From: an uncultured Aquimarina sp.
Lineage (GTDB): Bacteria; Bacteroidota; Bacteroidia; Flavobacteriales; Flavobacteriaceae
Assembly (NCBI GenBank): GCA_947498785.1
Contig: CANMLS010000004.1
Coordinates: forward strand, 124,001 to 188,000
Direction of reading: 5' to 3'
Length of the DNA stretch: 64,000 nucleotides
A model generated the notes under the pieces. That model saw nothing but the letters and a program-made list of their open reading frames with translations, did no database searches and was not told the origin of the DNA. Below are positions 51,221 to 62,312 of this stretch, piece by piece (the first letter of the stretch is position 1; each line of letters starts with the position of its first letter). The translations under genes and the position numbers were made by a program.

Positions 51221-53992
51221 ATGAAAAAAATTACATTAGTGATAATGCTAATGGTAGGTGTTATTACTACTGCACAAACAACAATCAAAGGAACAGTGGT
51301 TGATGAGAACAGTCAGCCAATTCTGGGGGCAAACATTACATTAGAAGGAGCTAGAGTAGGTACGGTTACCGATTTTGATGGGCGCTTTTCATTAACAATA
51401 GAAAATTCACCACCTTTTACAATAATAGTAAGTAATGTTGGATTTGAATCTTCTTCGATAAATATTTCTTCTTCTGTTGATGATTTGGTAATCACTTTAA
51501 AAGAAGGTACTGAATTAGATGAAGTGATTGTTTCGGCTTCTAGAACACCAGAACGTATATTCGAATCGCCTGTTAGTGTGGAGCGATTTGGAATAAAAGA
51601 AATTAAAAATACGACTTCGGTGGATTTCTACGATGGGTTGGAGAATTTAAAAGGAGTCGATATTAACACTAACAGTTTAACATTTAAATCAATTAATACT
51701 AGGGGGTTTGCCGATTTTGCAAATACTCGTTTTGTGCAATTGGTTGATGGGATGGATAATACGTCTCCTGCTCTTAATTTTGTTTTAGGAAACCTTTTGG
51801 GGATGACGGAGTTGGATGTAAACAGTGTTGAGCTATTACCAGGAGCATCATCTGCATTATATGGAGCAAATGCTTTTAATGGAATCCTGTTTATGACCAG
51901 TAAAAATCCATTTGATCATCAGGGCATTAGTGCATATTTTAAAGGAGGTATTACTTCGCAAGATGCTGCCGGAGATAATGAATTCTATGATTATGGAATT
52001 AGGCTCGCACATAAGTTTTCTGATAAGTTTGCTGCAAAAGCAAATTTCTCTTATCTAAGAGGAACCGACTGGTTTGCAACAAATACAGTGAATGTTTTAG
52101 ATGCTACTACTGATAGATCAGATCCTAATTATGATGGTCTCAATGTATACGGTGATGAGGTAAATACAAATATAAGAGGGGTCGGAGAGTTACTTGCGGA
52201 TAGAGGAGTTTTGCCTCCAGGAGCAGAAAATCTATTACCAAATGAGAATGTTAGTAGAACGGGATATGATGAGCGAGATTTAAATGCATATAATGCAGAA
52301 AGTATAAAGTTTGATGCTGCATTACATTATAGACCGTTCGCCAATGATTTTGAAATAATTTACAATGGAAAAGTAGGTCGGGGTACCACAATTTATCAAG
52401 GAGCAAATAGATATTCAATTCGTAATTTTTTCCTACAACAACATAAGTTAGAATTTAAAAATGACAATTTCTTTGTAAGAGGATATTTAACGGCTGAAAG
52501 TGCTGGAGACTCTTATGATACACGTTTTACAGGGATTAATATAAACAGATCCTGGAAAGATGATTCAGTTTGGTTTGGAGAATATGCAGGAGCTTTTGTA
52601 CAAGCTACATTAGCAGGGGTTTTACCAGAACAAGCACATGCTTTGGCAAGACAAACCGCAGATACTGGACGTTTGTTACCAGGAACTCCAGAGTTTCAAC
52701 AAGCTTTTGATGCTGTAACTAATGATGCTGATCTAACAACAGGATCAAAATTTCAGGATGCTACTCAATTAAAACATGTAGATGTTAATTATAACTTTAG
52801 TCATATTACTTCAGATTTTGCCGATATCCAGGTAGGAGGTTCATTTAGGGAATACAAGTTGAATTCTTCAGGTACAATTTTTACTGATTTTGATGGTCCT
52901 ATCCGTTATTCAGAATTTGGAATATACACACAGATCCAAAAGAAGTTTGCTGATGAAAGATTAAAGCTTACGGCATCAGTGCGCTATGATAAGTCAGAGT
53001 TGTTTGATGGTAATTTCTCTCCGAGATTATCTGTAGGATATACAGTAGGCGAAGATAGAAATCATAATATTCGTGCTTCTGTGCAAACAGGATTCAGAAA
53101 TCCAACTACTCAGGATTTATATATTGGATTAAATGTTGGACGAGCAATACTAGTAGGTTCTGCAGAAGATAATTTGGATAGAGATGTTAGAACTTTTGAT
53201 GATGTAAGTGGAGCAGGTGTTGGTATCTTAGGGTCTGATACGGTAACTATAGCAGGTAGATCAGCATATGAGAATTCTTTTTCTGCAAGTTCAGTACAAA
53301 ATGGAGCTCCAGTGGCTTCTGGAGCAAATCTTGTAGAGCCAGAAAAGGTTACGGCATTTGAAGTTGGGTATAGAGGTAAAGTGAAAAAATTTATAATTGA
53401 TGTAAGTGGATATTATAATCAATATAGAGATTTCATCTCTACACAAAATGTTATCGTGCCGTATTATGGTCAGGTTTCAGGTATAGCGAGTGGAGATTTA
53501 ACTGCTTTGGCAGCATTGGCAAATGATGATTTTGCAGTGTATCAGGCTTATACAAACTCTGATGTTGATATTAAATCGTTAGGAGCTATAATAGGTGTAA
53601 ATACTAAAATTCATGGTTTTGATATAGGAGTTAATTATACATTTACAGAACAAGATTTTGATAAAGATGAAGATCCAGATTTTCGAACTAATTTTAATAC
53701 TCCTAAGCATAAAGTGAAAGGTACTTTGGGACATACCAATGTATTTAAAAATTTTGGATTTAATACTAGTTATAGATGGAGTGATAGTTATTTTTGGGAA
53801 GCTGCTTTTGGAGATGGAAACATTCCTTCTTTTTCTGTCATTGACGCACAGATAAATTATAAAATTCCAAAACTAAAAACGACACTTAAAGCAGGAGCAA
53901 CAAATATTGGTGGAGATGAATATTTTACTGCATTTGGAACAGGGTTTATAGGTTCTCAATACTACATTGGGTTAACAATAAATAACTTGTAA
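51221..53992 (+). CDS. TonB-dependent outer-membrane receptor
   Basis: 923 aa. Signal peptide MKKITLVIMLMVGVITTAQ; CarboxypepD_reg-like domain (20-100: IKGTVVDENSQPILGANITL, GTVTDFDGRFSLTI); plug domain (about 115-225: ELDEVIVSASRTPERIFES, VELLPGASSALYGANAFNG); then a 22-strand barrel to the C-terminus ending YYIGLTINNL. No SusD partner gene follows. Instead an SGNH lipoprotein gene follows 127 bases downstream, so the pair may handle a lipid or an acylated ligand. Ligand unknown; no Fur-like or riboswitch signal was recognised. Confidence 0.92.
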   Translation: MKKITLVIMLMVGVITTAQTTIKGTVVDENSQPILGANITLEGARVGTVTDFDGRFSLTIENSPPFTIIVSNVGFESSSINISSSVDDLVITLKEGTELDEVIVSASRTPERIFESPVSVERFGIKEIKNTTSVDFYDGLENLKGVDINTNSLTFKSINTRGFADFANTRFVQLVDGMDNTSPALNFVLGNLLGMTELDVNSVELLPGASSALYGANAFNGILFMTSKNPFDHQGISAYFKGGITSQDAAGDNEFYDYGIRLAHKFSDKFAAKANFSYLRGTDWFATNTVNVLDATTDRSDPNYDGLNVYGDEVNTNIRGVGELLADRGVLPPGAENLLPNENVSRTGYDERDLNAYNAESIKFDAALHYRPFANDFEIIYNGKVGRGTTIYQGANRYSIRNFFLQQHKLEFKNDNFFVRGYLTAESAGDSYDTRFTGININRSWKDDSVWFGEYAGAFVQATLAGVLPEQAHALARQTADTGRLLPGTPEFQQAFDAVTNDADLTTGSKFQDATQLKHVDVNYNFSHITSDFADIQVGGSFREYKLNSSGTIFTDFDGPIRYSEFGIYTQIQKKFADERLKLTASVRYDKSELFDGNFSPRLSVGYTVGEDRNHNIRASVQTGFRNPTTQDLYIGLNVGRAILVGSAEDNLDRDVRTFDDVSGAGVGILGSDTVTIAGRSAYENSFSASSVQNGAPVASGANLVEPEKVTAFEVGYRGKVKKFIIDVSGYYNQYRDFISTQNVIVPYYGQVSGIASGDLTALAALANDDFAVYQAYTNSDVDIKSLGAIIGVNTKIHGFDIGVNYTFTEQDFDKDEDPDFRTNFNTPKHKVKGTLGHTNVFKNFGFNTSYRWSDSYFWEAAFGDGNIPSFSVIDAQINYKIPKLKTTLKAGATNIGGDEYFTAFGTGFIGSQYYIGLTINNL

Positions 53993-54119
53993 TGAAACAA
54001 TAATAAATTTTAGTAAAGAAATTTGGATATGAAAAAGGTTATGTGAAATATGTAGCTTTAAGTATATGTACATAATAACGATTTCAATCTGATAAGTAAA
54101 AACAAATAAAAAAGAACAG

Positions 54120-55607
54120 ATGAATACTCAACATAAATGGTTAATACTTCTGCTAATTTTTGGATGTATTTCCTGCGAATCAGACGATGATGCTTCTGCC
54201 ACAATGCAAGAAGAAGTTATAATTACTTCGGGTGATGCAGATTTTTCAAAATATGTTTCTTTAGGAAATTCTTTAACCGCAGGATTTACTGATGGAGCAT
54301 TGTTTATTGCAGGCCAAGAAAATTCGATGTCAAATATTTTGGCAAAACAATTTGCCCTTGCAGGAGGAGGCGATTTCAAACAGCCCTTAATGAGTGATAA
54401 TATAGGAGGGGCTTTAATAGGTGGAATGCCTGCATTGGACCCTAGGTTTTATTTTTATAATGACCCTAATCCAGAACCTCCAAATGAATCTGGACCACGA
54501 TTATTAGGAACTACACCAGAAGATGATACACCAGAAATACCTACGACAGAAATCACCAATGTTCTATCGGGACCTTTTAATAATATGGGTATTCCAGGGG
54601 CTAAAAGTTTCCATCTGTTGGCAGATGGATATGGTAATGCTGCGGGATTGCCAAGTCTGGCAAATCCTTATTTTGTGAGAATTGCTTCTAGTGCTACAGC
54701 TTCTGTATTAGGAGATGCAATGGCGCAGAGCCCTACATTTTTCTCTTTATGGATTGGAAATAATGATGTTTTAGGATATGCTTTATCAGGAGGGGATGGT
54801 ACAGATCCTATAACCGATCAAACCATGTTTACTAATGCATATAATGGGTTAGTAACGACCTTAACTTCTGGAGGAGCAAAAGGAGTTGCATTTAATATTC
54901 CAAACGTAACCTCGATACCGCATTTTACAACGGTTCCATATAATCCAGTTCCTTTGGATGCTGCTACTGCAACAGTGGCAAACCAGGGTTATGGAATGTA
55001 CAATGATGGGTTATTGCAAGCAGAAGTACTTGGAATGATTGGAGAAGAAGAAAGAAAGGCTAGAACAATTGAGTTTAACGAAGGACAAAATGCAGTAGTA
55101 ATTGAAGACGAAAGTTTAACCAGCATCACGGGCTTGCCTAATTATAGGCAAACAACAACTCAAGATTTACTAGTATTGCCAAGCTCTTCTTTTATAGGTA
55201 CTACGGTTGGAGGAAATCCATTATTGATAAATGGAGTTTCGGTTCCTCTTGAAGATAAATGGGTATTGATACCAGCAGAACAACAAGAAATAACTGCTGC
55301 TACACTAGCATTTAATACAGTGATCAATACCGCAGTTCAACAGGCAGGTTTGGCTTTTGTAGATGCAAATATGCTTCTTGATCAAATTGCTGAAAGTGAA
55401 AATGGAGTGCCATTTGATGAATTCTTTTTGAGTGATAAATTGGTTTTTGGCGGTGCTTTTTCGTTAGATGGAGTGCATCCCACCGCAAGAGGTTATGCAT
55501 TCTTAGCCAATAAGGCTATAGAAGAGATAAATACAACCTATAATTCTAATTTACCATTGGTAAAAGCAATAGATTATCCAACGCTTTATTCACCAGCACT
55601 GCAGTAA
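54120..55607 (+). CDS. SGNH/GDSL-hydrolase-fold lipoprotein (GNS in block I)
   Basis: 495 aa with lipoprotein signal (WLILLLIFGCISC). Block I reads SLGNSLTAGFTDGAL, so the usual G-D-S is G-N-S, with the Ser kept. Block III is LWIGNNDVLGY and block V SLDGVHPTARGYAFLA (Asp, His). The Ser-Asp-His set can therefore be read, but the Asp of GDS is missing. Expected esterase/lipase-type activity at the outer membrane; the substrate is unknown. It follows the TonB receptor, and this pairing is common in Bacteroidota. Own terminator downstream. Confidence 0.88.
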   Translation: MNTQHKWLILLLIFGCISCESDDDASATMQEEVIITSGDADFSKYVSLGNSLTAGFTDGALFIAGQENSMSNILAKQFALAGGGDFKQPLMSDNIGGALIGGMPALDPRFYFYNDPNPEPPNESGPRLLGTTPEDDTPEIPTTEITNVLSGPFNNMGIPGAKSFHLLADGYGNAAGLPSLANPYFVRIASSATASVLGDAMAQSPTFFSLWIGNNDVLGYALSGGDGTDPITDQTMFTNAYNGLVTTLTSGGAKGVAFNIPNVTSIPHFTTVPYNPVPLDAATATVANQGYGMYNDGLLQAEVLGMIGEEERKARTIEFNEGQNAVVIEDESLTSITGLPNYRQTTTQDLLVLPSSSFIGTTVGGNPLLINGVSVPLEDKWVLIPAEQQEITAATLAFNTVINTAVQQAGLAFVDANMLLDQIAESENGVPFDEFFLSDKLVFGGAFSLDGVHPTARGYAFLANKAIEEINTTYNSNLPLVKAIDYPTLYSPALQ

Positions 55608-55630
55608 TAAATACATATTTATAACAATAT

Positions 55631-55670
55631 AAATCCACTTTTGGTATATACATCTAAAGTGGATTTTTTT
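55631..55670 (+). terminator. Terminator after the SGNH lipoprotein
   Basis: AAATCCACTTT (55631-55641) and AAAGTGGATTT (55656-55666), then T-run. Confidence 0.78.
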
Positions 55671-55963
55671 ATACTGTTTTGTTGTATTGATTATTTAGTG
55701 AGTTCTCTTTTTTATGCTTATTAAATAATTAGATTAAAATAATAAATTGAATATAGTATAAATTAATACAACATGATACGTCTTTATTAAGTTAAGTTTG
55801 TTTAAAAATAAGAGAAAAGTACATTGGAGAAAATTAATTCATAAATAATTCAAAATCATTGTAAAGCAACTAAAAAAGTAGTGTTTTTAAGGCTTAAAGA
55901 AGAAGTAAAGTATGCCTGCAAAAAAACAAAAGAAAATGAGTTATTTTTTTCATTTTAAAAGAC
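55671..55963. other. Gene-free stretch upstream of atpD
   Basis: Very A+T-rich, no coding frame, repeat copy or fold recognised. Confidence 0.3.
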
Positions 55964-55971
55964 TATATTTG
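55964..55971 (+). promoter_or_regulatory. Candidate -7 box for atpD
   Basis: TATATTTG matches TAnnTTTG; leaves a leader of about 80 bases before the atpD ATG. Confidence 0.55.
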
Positions 55972-56038
55972 CACCCTGAAAAAAGCTAGTATTCAGTACA
56001 GTTGAATACCTGATTTTTTTACTATAATTAAATACTAA

Positions 56039-57565
<1,527 letters not shown>

Positions 57566-57640
57566 TCTAGTTACTTGTTGATGACTGATCGTTTATTATA
57601 GACTGTCAATCAACAGGGAACAACAAACAAACTATAAACT

Positions 57641-57919
57641 ATGTATTTAGAAATAGTAACTCCAGAAGCAGTATTATTTAGTGGTGAAGTAACATCGGTT
57701 GCAGTGCCAGGAGTAGATGGAGAATTTCAAATGTTAGATAATCATGCACCTATTATTTCATTATTAGGAAAAGGAAATGTAAAAGTGTACGGGGATATGA
57801 ATTTGGAAGAAGAAGTTGCTAATAAATTCACTAAAGGTGAAAATGGAGTAACACTACTTTCTATTACCTCAGGAACTATCGAAATGAAAGATAATAAAGT
57901 GATTGTATTGGCTGATTAA
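57641..57919 (+). CDS. atpC: ATP synthase F1 subunit epsilon
   Basis: 92-aa epsilon subunit, only the N-terminal beta-sandwich (MYLEIVTPEAVLFSGEVTSV, VPGVDGEFQMLDNHAPIISL). The C-terminal helical hairpin found in E. coli epsilon (about 139 aa) is absent, so inhibition by that arm is not expected. Second gene of the atpD-atpC unit, with its own terminator. Confidence 0.95.
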   Translation: MYLEIVTPEAVLFSGEVTSVAVPGVDGEFQMLDNHAPIISLLGKGNVKVYGDMNLEEEVANKFTKGENGVTLLSITSGTIEMKDNKVIVLAD

Positions 57920-57959
57920 ACCAGAAAGTACTTAAGATCTTTTTAAAATCAATATATTT

Positions 57960-57992
57960 AATCCCTGTTATTTAGTTAACAGGGATTTTTTA
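57960..57992 (+). terminator. Terminator after atpC
   Basis: ATCCCTGTTA (57961-57970) and TAACAGGGAT (57977-57986) with T-run. Confidence 0.88.
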
Positions 57993-58270
57993 TGTTTTTG
58001 AGCAATTTTTGTTGTGGTATAAAAATATTGTAAGGAATCAAATTAAGTTAGAAGGAGCGGTTATTCCTATAGGACAATCGTATAAAGCGATTTTGAAAAA
58101 CAGATTGTTTTAAAACAGTATTAAAAACTCGATCGTTCAAATATTCAGACTAATTTAATATAGATAACCTTTTATCAATATTAACGTAAAGTAGCCTTAA
58201 GAATTAGCTAAGCTTTTGAAAGGTGTAGGGTATTACTTTTAAGTGATTATTAACCAAACACTTTTCAAAT
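57993..58270. other. Gene-free stretch between atpC and the HENDLEG lipoprotein gene
   Basis: A start-less frame (57976-58113) ends in EGAVIPIGQSYKAILKNRLF; it may be a fragment of a lost gene. Nothing else seen. Confidence 0.3.
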
Positions 58271-59284
58271 ATGAAAAAATCTATTTTATTTACACTCATT
58301 TTTATTGTTATTCTTAGTTGCGAAAAAGGAGATGATTTTACTCCTGATCAAAACCAGATGGAGAATGCTATTAATTTAAGCAAAAATCAAAATTTTCGCC
58401 TTGACCTTGCATTTTACCATGCTCCGATTCATTATCAAGATGTTGACAGAACTGGTTCTCATGGTTTAAGAGGGAAAGCAGATTATATTACACGATATGA
58501 TTTTGATGGAGATCTTAATGCAAAGAATAACTGGAATAATATTTCAAACACTAACAATAAAGGAAATGCTGTGGGGTATTACTCTGTAGTTGAAACGGCA
58601 ACACATTATTTTATTACCTATGCATTTTTTCACCCAAGAGACTGGACAGATATTTTCTTTCTATATCGTATAGATGAACATGAAAATGACTTGGAGGGTA
58701 TTTTGACGATTGTTAAAAAAGATAATTCTCAATATGGCAAGGCTTTGGGAGTTGTGACTGTATTTCACTCTGATTTTTATTCTTATAAAGCACCTAACTC
58801 TGGATTGACTAATGGTAAAGAAGATATAGACGGAACATTAACACTGCAAAATCATAATGGAGTAAGTCGATTTAAAACTTCTGCAGAGGCCAAAGGACAC
58901 GGTATAAAAGCGCATTCAAAACAAAAACCAGGAGGGAGTGATTATATAGTGTATTACCCAAGCAAAACTATAAGTGAATATCCTTCTAATATTTATGATA
59001 GAAATGTAAAATATAAACTAGTGAATATTTTCGAAAATGGAGGGATGTGGGATCAGAGATTTAATACTAATCTATTTAGTAATGTCAAATCTTTTCAGAA
59101 ATCGTATGGTAACGGTAACGCTAATGCTCCCTGGAATTGGGATGATAAAAATGATGGAGGAAATCAAGGATTATTGGCAGGAGGAATAGCATATTACCCT
59201 GCTCATCTTGTAGATGAATATTTTAATGGATTAGAAAACTTTAATAAAGCATATACCTATAATCCATACCTGGAAATAGAATAA
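58271..59284 (+). CDS. Lipoprotein with HENDLEG motif, unknown function
   Basis: 337 aa, lipoprotein signal MKKSILFTLIFIVILSC (Cys17). The mature protein contains YAFFHPRDWTDIFF, then DEHENDLEGILTIVKKD, then HSDFYSYKAPNSGL, EAKGHGIKAHSK and YYPSKTISEYPSN. The YxFFHPRDW...HENDLEG arrangement resembles, in outline only, the YxxYxPKD...GHRHDWE region of NLP (necrosis-inducing, NPP1) and Vps62-type proteins, in which the His/Asp/Glu bind a metal. I recall similar hypothetical proteins in actinobacteria and myxobacteria, but cannot verify this. It may act on lipids or membranes at the cell surface. Followed by a perfect hairpin. Confidence 0.75.
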   Translation: MKKSILFTLIFIVILSCEKGDDFTPDQNQMENAINLSKNQNFRLDLAFYHAPIHYQDVDRTGSHGLRGKADYITRYDFDGDLNAKNNWNNISNTNNKGNAVGYYSVVETATHYFITYAFFHPRDWTDIFFLYRIDEHENDLEGILTIVKKDNSQYGKALGVVTVFHSDFYSYKAPNSGLTNGKEDIDGTLTLQNHNGVSRFKTSAEAKGHGIKAHSKQKPGGSDYIVYYPSKTISEYPSNIYDRNVKYKLVNIFENGGMWDQRFNTNLFSNVKSFQKSYGNGNANAPWNWDDKNDGGNQGLLAGGIAYYPAHLVDEYFNGLENFNKAYTYNPYLEIE

Positions 59285-59298
59285 CAATTTAATTATAA

Positions 59299-59330
59299 TA
59301 CAATGAGGTCAATCTTTTGACCTCATTGTA
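59299..59330 (+). terminator. Hairpin after the HENDLEG lipoprotein gene
   Basis: TACAATGAGGTCAA and TTGACCTCATTGTA, perfect 14-bp stem, loop TCTT, 14 bases after the stop; no T-run. Confidence 0.65.
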
Positions 59331-59505
59331 TCACTGATCTAATAGAGGTGAAAAGGACAATATTTTTGATGTAATAAAAAATTAATGCTATTATGATATG
59401 TATATCTGTTTTTTTTAGATAAAATTATGTTAAAGAGCGTTTGTTGATTAAAAGGTTTTATACTTTTCACAAAGTAAAAAGTTACCTAATTTCAAAATAT
59501 AAATT

Positions 59506-61137
59506 ATGATTCAAAGACTGATCACCTTTGTAGTTATACTATTCACTTCATTTCTTTTTGCACAGAAAAAGACTTTGACCCATGCTGACTACGATTTATG
59601 GAAAAATATTACTAATGTGCAAATATCAAATAAAGGTAAATTAGTTGTTTCTACAATAGAAACCAATACTAAAAGAGGTGATGGATATATAGAAATATAT
59701 AATACTGAAAGTAAAACTAAATTTACATACCCAAATGGATATCAACCTTCAATATCTTGGGATGAAAACTATATAGTTTTTAAGAAAAAACCAGCATATC
59801 AATTAACTAGAAAAGAAAAGAAGAAAGAGATAAAAAAAGAAAACAGAACAAAGGATGCATTATTGATCTATGATGTAAAAGCCAATAGTATTTCTGATTC
59901 TATTTTAAGAGTGAAGACTTATAAAATGCGGAAAAAAGAAGGAGGCTGGTTAGTTCTGGAAAAATATAAAAAAGAAAAAGATAGCTTAAGTAAAAATACC
60001 TCTTTAGCATTCAAACAAAATTATGTTTTGGTTTATAGCTTAAAGACTAAGCAAAAAGATACTATACATCAAATAAAAGATTTTATTCTTCCCGAAAGAG
60101 GAAATATTTTTTATTATACGCTAAAAAATAAAAAAGAAAAAGAAAGTGATATTGGTGTATTTCAATACAATTTGATATCAGGAGCAAAGACTGTTATTGA
60201 TACTACAAAATATATTTATGATAAACTCACAGTGTATAAAAATGGTAGTCAATTTACGTATTTATCCGTTACAGATTCTACAGCAATAGACTCATTAAAA
60301 TTTGAACTATACTATTATAAAGATAAAAGGTTACAAAAACTAGTTGATATCCAAGGTGAAAATCTTAGAAAAGATTGGGAACTCAGTAAAGATCAAACTC
60401 CTTTTTTCTCTGAAAACGGAAAACGATTTTACTTTTTTTCAAAACCCAAAATTGTATATACAAAAGATACAACCTTACTGAAAGATGAGATACCTCAGGT
60501 AGATGTTTGGAATTGGCAAGATAAATTGATTCAACCAGAACAGAAATCCAAATTTGATAAACTTAATAAGAAAGCTTATTTATCTTATTATAATACAGAG
60601 ACCAAAAACTATGTTCATATTCAGGATGATACTATTGATGATGTGATTTTTGATGATGATAGAGAACAACAATTTATTTTGGGATCAACAGGATCTCCAT
60701 ATGATGTTAGACGATCATGGGATTTCCCACAAACCAAAGATTATTATAGAATTGACACGAGCACAGGAAAAAAGAAATTGATGATCAAGGGTATAGGTTC
60801 TCGTCCATATTTGTCACCAGATGGAAAATATGCTCTATATTATGATGTGAACACTAAAAATTGGTGTTCGGTTAATTTAAATACCGGACAAAAGGTAAAT
60901 CTTATTAAAGATTTAGAAGTAGCATTCTATGATGAGGATAATGATGAACCAGCATTGCCTTTTCCATATGGATTTGGAGGTTTTGATACTGAAGGAAATG
61001 CCTTGATTTATGATAAATTTGATGTTTGGAAAGTTTCGCTTTCAGGTAATAAAACACCAAGTAACATAAAAAAAACGGAAGACAAAATAACATCCAGTAT
61101 AGAACACAGATGTTGGATTCTGACCATAGAAATTTAG
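59506..61137 (+). CDS. S9-family (prolyl-oligopeptidase-type) peptidase, N-terminal part before frameshift
   Basis: 543 codons up to a premature TAG at 61135. Signal peptide MIQRLITFVVILFTSFLFAQ, then beta-propeller-like repeats (ADYDLWKNITNVQISNKGKL, GSRPYLSPDGKYALYYDVN). The last 22 codons, after the A8 run at 61068-61075, are out of the true frame: reading one base back gives KKNGRQNNIQYRTQMLDSD, which continues into the C-terminal part. Without the shift this half lacks the catalytic domain. A joined product would have 935 aa, the usual length of this exported S9 subfamily. Confidence 0.85.
   Translation: MIQRLITFVVILFTSFLFAQKKTLTHADYDLWKNITNVQISNKGKLVVSTIETNTKRGDGYIEIYNTESKTKFTYPNGYQPSISWDENYIVFKKKPAYQLTRKEKKKEIKKENRTKDALLIYDVKANSISDSILRVKTYKMRKKEGGWLVLEKYKKEKDSLSKNTSLAFKQNYVLVYSLKTKQKDTIHQIKDFILPERGNIFYYTLKNKKEKESDIGVFQYNLISGAKTVIDTTKYIYDKLTVYKNGSQFTYLSVTDSTAIDSLKFELYYYKDKRLQKLVDIQGENLRKDWELSKDQTPFFSENGKRFYFFSKPKIVYTKDTTLLKDEIPQVDVWNWQDKLIQPEQKSKFDKLNKKAYLSYYNTETKNYVHIQDDTIDDVIFDDDREQQFILGSTGSPYDVRRSWDFPQTKDYYRIDTSTGKKKLMIKGIGSRPYLSPDGKYALYYDVNTKNWCSVNLNTGQKVNLIKDLEVAFYDEDNDEPALPFPYGFGGFDTEGNALIYDKFDVWKVSLSGNKTPSNIKKTEDKITSSIEHRCWILTIEI
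61066..61076 (+). other. Slippery A-run at the S9 peptidase frameshift
   Basis: In the upstream frame the codons are ATA AAA AAA ACG; the heptamer A AAA AAA followed by C is a classic -1 slippery sequence. A -1 slip after the second AAA reads AAC GGA and continues into the 61110-62312 frame. The same result would follow from loss of one A in a former run of nine. Confidence 0.7.
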
Positions 61138-62312
61138 CTTCATATAGTAATAAAGCATTGTTGATTACCAGTTTTGATAAAAAGACAAAAGTTTCTGGTT
61201 TATATATTTTACGAAAGGGGAAACTTATAGAAAAAATAAAACCATTAGAATTCTATATTAGGTCTTATAAAAAAGCAAAATATAATGAGGTGTTCACATA
61301 CCGAAAGGAAAACTTTACTACTTTTTCTGATCTTTACGTAACCGATAATGGATTTAAAGAATCAAGTAAAATTACAGAGATCAATCCACATCAGAAAGAT
61401 TTTAAATGGGGAACTGCAGAGTTATTTTCATGGAAAGCATACGATGGCAAGAAACTAGAAGGAATTCTATATAAACCTGAAGATTTTGACCCTTCTAAAA
61501 AATATCCTTTGATCACTTATTTTTATGAGAAAAGCTCAGATAGTTATAATAATTACCATATCCCAAGGCCTAGTGCTTCTACGGTAAATGCTTCTTATCT
61601 CGTAAGTAATGATTATATCATGTTTGTGCCTGATATTGTTTATGAAGAAGGTAAACCAGGAGCGAGTGCTTATAATTGTATCGTTTCTGGAGTAGAAGCA
61701 TTAGAAAAATCTGGATATATTGATAGTGATAATATGGCTATTCAAGGTCAGAGTTGGGGAGGATATCAAGTGGCGTATTTAGTTACAGTAACTAATAAAT
61801 TTAAAGCTGCAATGGCGGGCGCACCTGTGAGTAATATGACTTCTGCATATGGAGGGATCCGATGGCAATCGGGAATGAGTAGGGCTTTTCAATATGAAAA
61901 AACACAAAGTCGAATAGGTAAAAATCTATGGGATGGATTTGATTTATATATAGAAAACTCTCCATTATTTGGAATCCCCAAAATAGAAACACCACTATTA
62001 ATGATGCATAATGATAAAGATGGAGCTGTCCCGTATTATCAAGGTATTGAAATGTTTATGGGAATGCGCAGACTACAAAAACCAGCATGGTTATTGGTGT
62101 ATAATGATGAAGCTCATAACCTAAGAAAGATAAAAAACAGACAAGATCTTTCAATACGGATGATGCAGTTTTTTGATCATTACTTAAAAGGTGAACTTGC
62201 ACCAGAATGGATGACTAAAGGTGTTGCCAGGATACAAAAAGGAAGAGATTTTGGCTATGATCTGGAAAGTGTAGAAAAACGGCAAAGTATTACTCCCAGT
62301 TCCAATGAATAA
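61110..62312 (+). CDS. S9-family peptidase, C-terminal catalytic part after frameshift
   Basis: 400 codons from ATG 61110, but the frame is open from the A8 run upstream, so this is the second half of the gene starting at 59506. Residue order: end of the propeller, then the alpha/beta-hydrolase domain with nucleophile Ser in GQSWGGYQ (codon 61752-61754), Asp in HNDKDGAVPYYQG and His in NDEAHNLRK, triad intact. On its own it would have no signal peptide. It ends 23 bases inside the convergent GNAT gene. Either the gene is expressed through frameshifting, or it is a recent pseudogene or a sequencing error. Confidence 0.87.
   Translation: MLDSDHRNLASYSNKALLITSFDKKTKVSGLYILRKGKLIEKIKPLEFYIRSYKKAKYNEVFTYRKENFTTFSDLYVTDNGFKESSKITEINPHQKDFKWGTAELFSWKAYDGKKLEGILYKPEDFDPSKKYPLITYFYEKSSDSYNNYHIPRPSASTVNASYLVSNDYIMFVPDIVYEEGKPGASAYNCIVSGVEALEKSGYIDSDNMAIQGQSWGGYQVAYLVTVTNKFKAAMAGAPVSNMTSAYGGIRWQSGMSRAFQYEKTQSRIGKNLWDGFDLYIENSPLFGIPKIETPLLMMHNDKDGAVPYYQGIEMFMGMRRLQKPAWLLVYNDEAHNLRKIKNRQDLSIRMMQFFDHYLKGELAPEWMTKGVARIQKGRDFGYDLESVEKRQSITPSSNE

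Noticed and set aside
57976..58113. Start-less frame ending EGAVIPIGQSYKAILKNRLF
   Set aside because: No start codon, runs through the atpC terminator, and no homologue that I can name; possibly a fossil but unsupported.
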